Virus record (IMG/VR): IMGVR_UViG_3300014501_000174
Coordinates: 1 to 41,509 of that record
DNA: 41,509 nt
DNA from: a virus
Direction: 5' to 3' (one strand)
Positions 39,143 through 41,509 of this stretch are shown in pieces (positions within the stretch are counted from its first letter, which is position 1; every line of letters starts with the position of its first letter). The notes below the pieces were generated by a model. The model was not told the origin of the DNA, did not search any database, and saw nothing but the letters and a program-made list of their open reading frames with translations. Position numbers and translations under genes: made by a program.

Positions 39143-41360
39143 CGCAGCCCAAACTGACGATTTCGCTGACATCGCAAAGCCGCATCCGGCTGCGGCTCAG
39201 GATGTCCAATCGGACGATGAATTTGCTGATATAGCGAAGCCGCATGTCGATCCATCTCAATTTTCGGCACCAAAAGATAACAAGGAAGGTCTGTATCAAA
39301 TGCAGACCGCTGATGGAAAACTGACGCAAGTTCCTTACAGCAAGGTCATGGACGCGCACAAGGCTGGATATAAGATTTCCCCAGACGATAGGATCAGGTT
39401 TGGCAACGACAAGGTTGCAGATTTAAGCGGCAAAGGACAGAAAGGAAATTTCAATCCTGACACCGATCTTCCTGAAGCGTTCCATAGCATTTCGGCTACT
39501 GAAAAGACACCGTGGTACAAGCCGAACTTCAAGGCGGTAGAAAGAGGATCGTTGGACTTGCTTCCTACGGTTGGAGGTATCGGCGGAGGCATTTTAGGAG
39601 GCGGAGCAGGAATTGAGACGGGTCCGGGAGCCATTGCGACGGGTGCGATAGGCGCAGCGGCTGGTGGAGGGTTAGGTGAGACTATTCGCCAAGAAGTAGA
39701 GGAAAAGCTATTTCCTTACGATCATAGGCTTACGCCAAAGGAAACGGCCAAACACATCGCGGCACAGGCTGGATTGCAAGGTGCAAACGAATTAACGGGA
39801 CGAGCAGCAGGTAAGGTGTTAGCGCCAGCGGTCAAGTTCTTTGGTGATACTGCATTGGCATCTGAAAAGGCTGGCGTGAGACTCCTTCCATCTGAGGCCG
39901 CAGGAAAAGCACCAAGCTACCTTGAGAAGTTCTTAAAGGGTTCGGTTCTGACTAGCGGCAGGATGGAGAGGTTCCGCGAATTACAAAATGCACAAACTAA
40001 GACTGCTGTGGAAAAACTGGCGAACGATATTTCCAATTTCAAGGGAACTCCAGAGCAACTAGGTCAATTGGTACAAGATGGGATTGACAAGCATACAGAG
40101 CAGTTCCGCTTACTCCAAAACCAGATGTACAAGGACATTGAAAGTCAAGTGGGAGAGAAGACGGTAAAAGTTCCTGTCACTACTCAGGTTGCCTCAAAGG
40201 TACTTGGTGCCGATGGAAAGCCTGTGATGCAGAACGTTACCAGACTAGAAGATCGCGTTGTGGACAAGGTAATGCCATCAACTGTACCTTTGAAACAGTT
40301 TGCGGCTCAAGAACTGAAAAAGTTGGATCAGCTTGAAAAAGTTCTTCATCCCAATATTCTTGGGCAGAGCAGAGAGATGCTTCAAACTATCCTCAAAGCG
40401 CCAAACAATCTACCTTATAGTGCAATGAGGGCGGCGCGTTCGGACACTCTTGCTAAAGTAAGAGAACTCGATCAAGCCCTTGCTGGTAAGCAGGCAGGAC
40501 TCGCTAAGAAGATGGCTGGCTTATTTGATGATTCGATCATGGATGCTGTGAAAAAGAGTGGTATCCCCGGTCTTGAAGACAGCGTTCGAGCAGCGGATAA
40601 GTTCACAGCAACCGAACATCAAATGTTCGAGCAGCAGCTTGTGGATAAGATAGTGAAGACAAAGAAACCAGAAGCGATTGCTATGTTCGTTCGCAACAAG
40701 AATATGGGAATTCAGGAGACGCGAGATTTATTCACCGTTCTTCCAAAGGAACTTCATCAACCTGTCCAGCGTCAAATCATTCTGGATACGATGAGACAAT
40801 CAACTAATAACGTTAGCAAGACATTCAATGAAAGAAAATTTGCTGACACAATCGGGAGCATTGGGGATGAGCGTGGAAAGATAATCTTTGGAAAGAACTG
40901 GGACAACATCAAAGAACTAGCAAATGTTATGGAGAGGATAAACGGACCTGTCGGAATGCAAGGCGGATCGGGAGCGTCTTTACAGAACGCCGCGATGATT
41001 AAGAATATGATCGTCACGAGCGCCGAGACCGCTGCGCTGCCTTTAGGTCTGGCCAGTGCTCACCATCCTATCGGAGCTGTAGTTTCCTTTGGTGGAGAGT
41101 GGGTGACGTTGCAAGGATTGGCTTCTGCGCTTACTAATCCACAGGTTGCGGAGAAGATTCTTAAGGCAACACAGCAAGTCGTAAAGTATGCTCCCTACGT
41201 GCCAACCGGCGCTTTAGCTGTTGAGAGAGGGAAGCGTAGAGCAAAAGGAGAAATTCCACCAAGCAGCATAGACGAAGTAAAGACAAAAGGTGATGAACTA
41301 CATCGGCAGATGCACTTAGGCGGCTTTGCGCCAGCACCGAAGGCAGGAGTGACGAATTGA
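39135..41360 (+). CDS. Large ejection/tail-internal protein with glycine-zipper segment (741 aa)
   Basis: TTG 39135 overlaps the previous gene by 8 bases; SD is weak, so coupling is likely. Residues about 6-38 hold a duplicated motif (DDFADIAKPH then DEFADIAKPH). Residues about 145-190 form a Gly/Ala zipper (GGIGGGILGGGAGIETGPGA, IGAAAGGGLGETI) that could insert in a membrane. The rest is helical, with long coiled segments around residues 280-520. The plan is like large podoviral ejection proteins that form the DNA conduit through the envelope. The next gene's TTG overlaps its stop. Confidence 0.6.
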   Translation: MTSAAQTDDFADIAKPHPAAAQDVQSDDEFADIAKPHVDPSQFSAPKDNKEGLYQMQTADGKLTQVPYSKVMDAHKAGYKISPDDRIRFGNDKVADLSGKGQKGNFNPDTDLPEAFHSISATEKTPWYKPNFKAVERGSLDLLPTVGGIGGGILGGGAGIETGPGAIATGAIGAAAGGGLGETIRQEVEEKLFPYDHRLTPKETAKHIAAQAGLQGANELTGRAAGKVLAPAVKFFGDTALASEKAGVRLLPSEAAGKAPSYLEKFLKGSVLTSGRMERFRELQNAQTKTAVEKLANDISNFKGTPEQLGQLVQDGIDKHTEQFRLLQNQMYKDIESQVGEKTVKVPVTTQVASKVLGADGKPVMQNVTRLEDRVVDKVMPSTVPLKQFAAQELKKLDQLEKVLHPNILGQSREMLQTILKAPNNLPYSAMRAARSDTLAKVRELDQALAGKQAGLAKKMAGLFDDSIMDAVKKSGIPGLEDSVRAADKFTATEHQMFEQQLVDKIVKTKKPEAIAMFVRNKNMGIQETRDLFTVLPKELHQPVQRQIILDTMRQSTNNVSKTFNERKFADTIGSIGDERGKIIFGKNWDNIKELANVMERINGPVGMQGGSGASLQNAAMIKNMIVTSAETAALPLGLASAHHPIGAVVSFGGEWVTLQGLASALTNPQVAEKILKATQQVVKYAPYVPTGALAVERGKRRAKGEIPPSSIDEVKTKGDELHRQMHLGGFAPAPKAGVTN

Positions 41361-41509
41361 TTGAACTCATCGAAGGATTTTGGGTTGACCCATGGGACGT
41401 AAAGGCCGTGAGAGCAATCAACGATCACAGTTGCAGCATGTGGCTGACAGGACAGAACGCGGAGAATGGATTTGTCCTTCCTTACGAAGCCTCGGAAGTC
41501 GTGGATGCT
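41357..41509 (+). CDS. Small protein of unknown function, 3' end outside window
   Basis: TTG 41357 lies in the previous stop (TTGA) and AGGAG (41345-41349) is at SD distance. The visible 51 residues (MIELIEGFWVDPWDVKAVRA, NDHSCSMWLTGQNAENGFVL, PYEASEVVDA) suggest a small beta-rich domain like those of FlbD-type or phage accessory proteins, but no assignment is possible. The frame is still open at the last base. Confidence 0.6.
   Translation, partial: MIELIEGFWVDPWDVKAVRAINDHSCSMWLTGQNAENGFVLPYEASEVVDA

Noticed and set aside
1-41509. CRISPR array
   Set aside because: No regularly spaced direct repeats were seen; repeats are confined to fibre modules, basic tails and leader elements.
1-41509. 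Tail tube, sheath or tape measure genes and a frameshifting tail chaperone
   Set aside because: No open frame has the look of these; large helical proteins at 37-41 kb fit ejection proteins better.

Overview
The window is the late (structural, packaging and lysis) half of a tailed double-stranded DNA phage. It is cut at both ends: the large terminase gene begins before base 1, and a small gene runs off the right end. All genes are on the plus strand and tightly packed, often with ATGA/TAATG-type overlaps. The single exception is a minus-strand HNH endonuclease gene. A P22-like portal, scaffold, major capsid, adaptor-like, stabilisation-like and ejection-type proteins are present, with no recognisable tail tube, sheath or tape measure, so a podovirus-like particle is the best guess. 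Several products carry Sec, Tat or lipoprotein signals, so the host is probably a diderm bacterium. The endolysin type and fibre modules remind me of soil Acidobacteriota phage/prophage sequences, but this is from memory and weak. No integrase, replication genes or DNA polymerase lie in this window.

Layout. (1) 1-6.8 kb: packaging. TerL has an intein in its Walker A region. It is followed by a Tat-signal-bearing, active-site-degenerate copy of the TerL nuclease domain, a DUF551 protein, a 16-bp parS-like site and the portal. (2) 6.8-14.5 kb: head. A promoter with a strong hairpin, a tiny basic protein, scaffold, a free-standing LAGLIDADG gene with a hairpin-masked ribosome site, major capsid protein, a decoration-like protein, two Lys-rich small proteins, the minus-strand HNH-AP2 gene and an adaptor-like protein. 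(3) 14.5-24.3 kb: three large or mid-size surface proteins, all with N-terminal export-type signals: a beta-helix tailspike candidate, a LamG-like protein and a fibre with an embedded SGNH-hydrolase-like domain. (4) 24.3-29.8 kb: many very small genes in visibly GC-richer DNA: membrane proteins (holin/spanin candidates), zinc-finger proteins, a ribbon-helix-helix regulator with its own operator, a Tat lipoprotein, a structured intergenic RNA candidate, an HTH protein, a lipoprotein and the endolysin, closed by a strong terminator. (5) 29.8-41.5 kb: three tandem Lys-rich small proteins, a second adaptor-like protein, a 1221-residue stabilisation/PA14-like protein, a fibre/adaptor, then ejection-type proteins.

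The most unusual signals are: an orphan parS-like site; an exported, inactive-looking terminase nuclease paralogue; at least five unrelated small Lys-rich proteins ending in the same (K/R)R(V/T)A-G/S-K tail; signal peptides on fibre proteins; an intein plus two endonuclease genes seeded among the virion genes; and a leaderless regulator gene whose promoter is an 18-bp inverted repeat.
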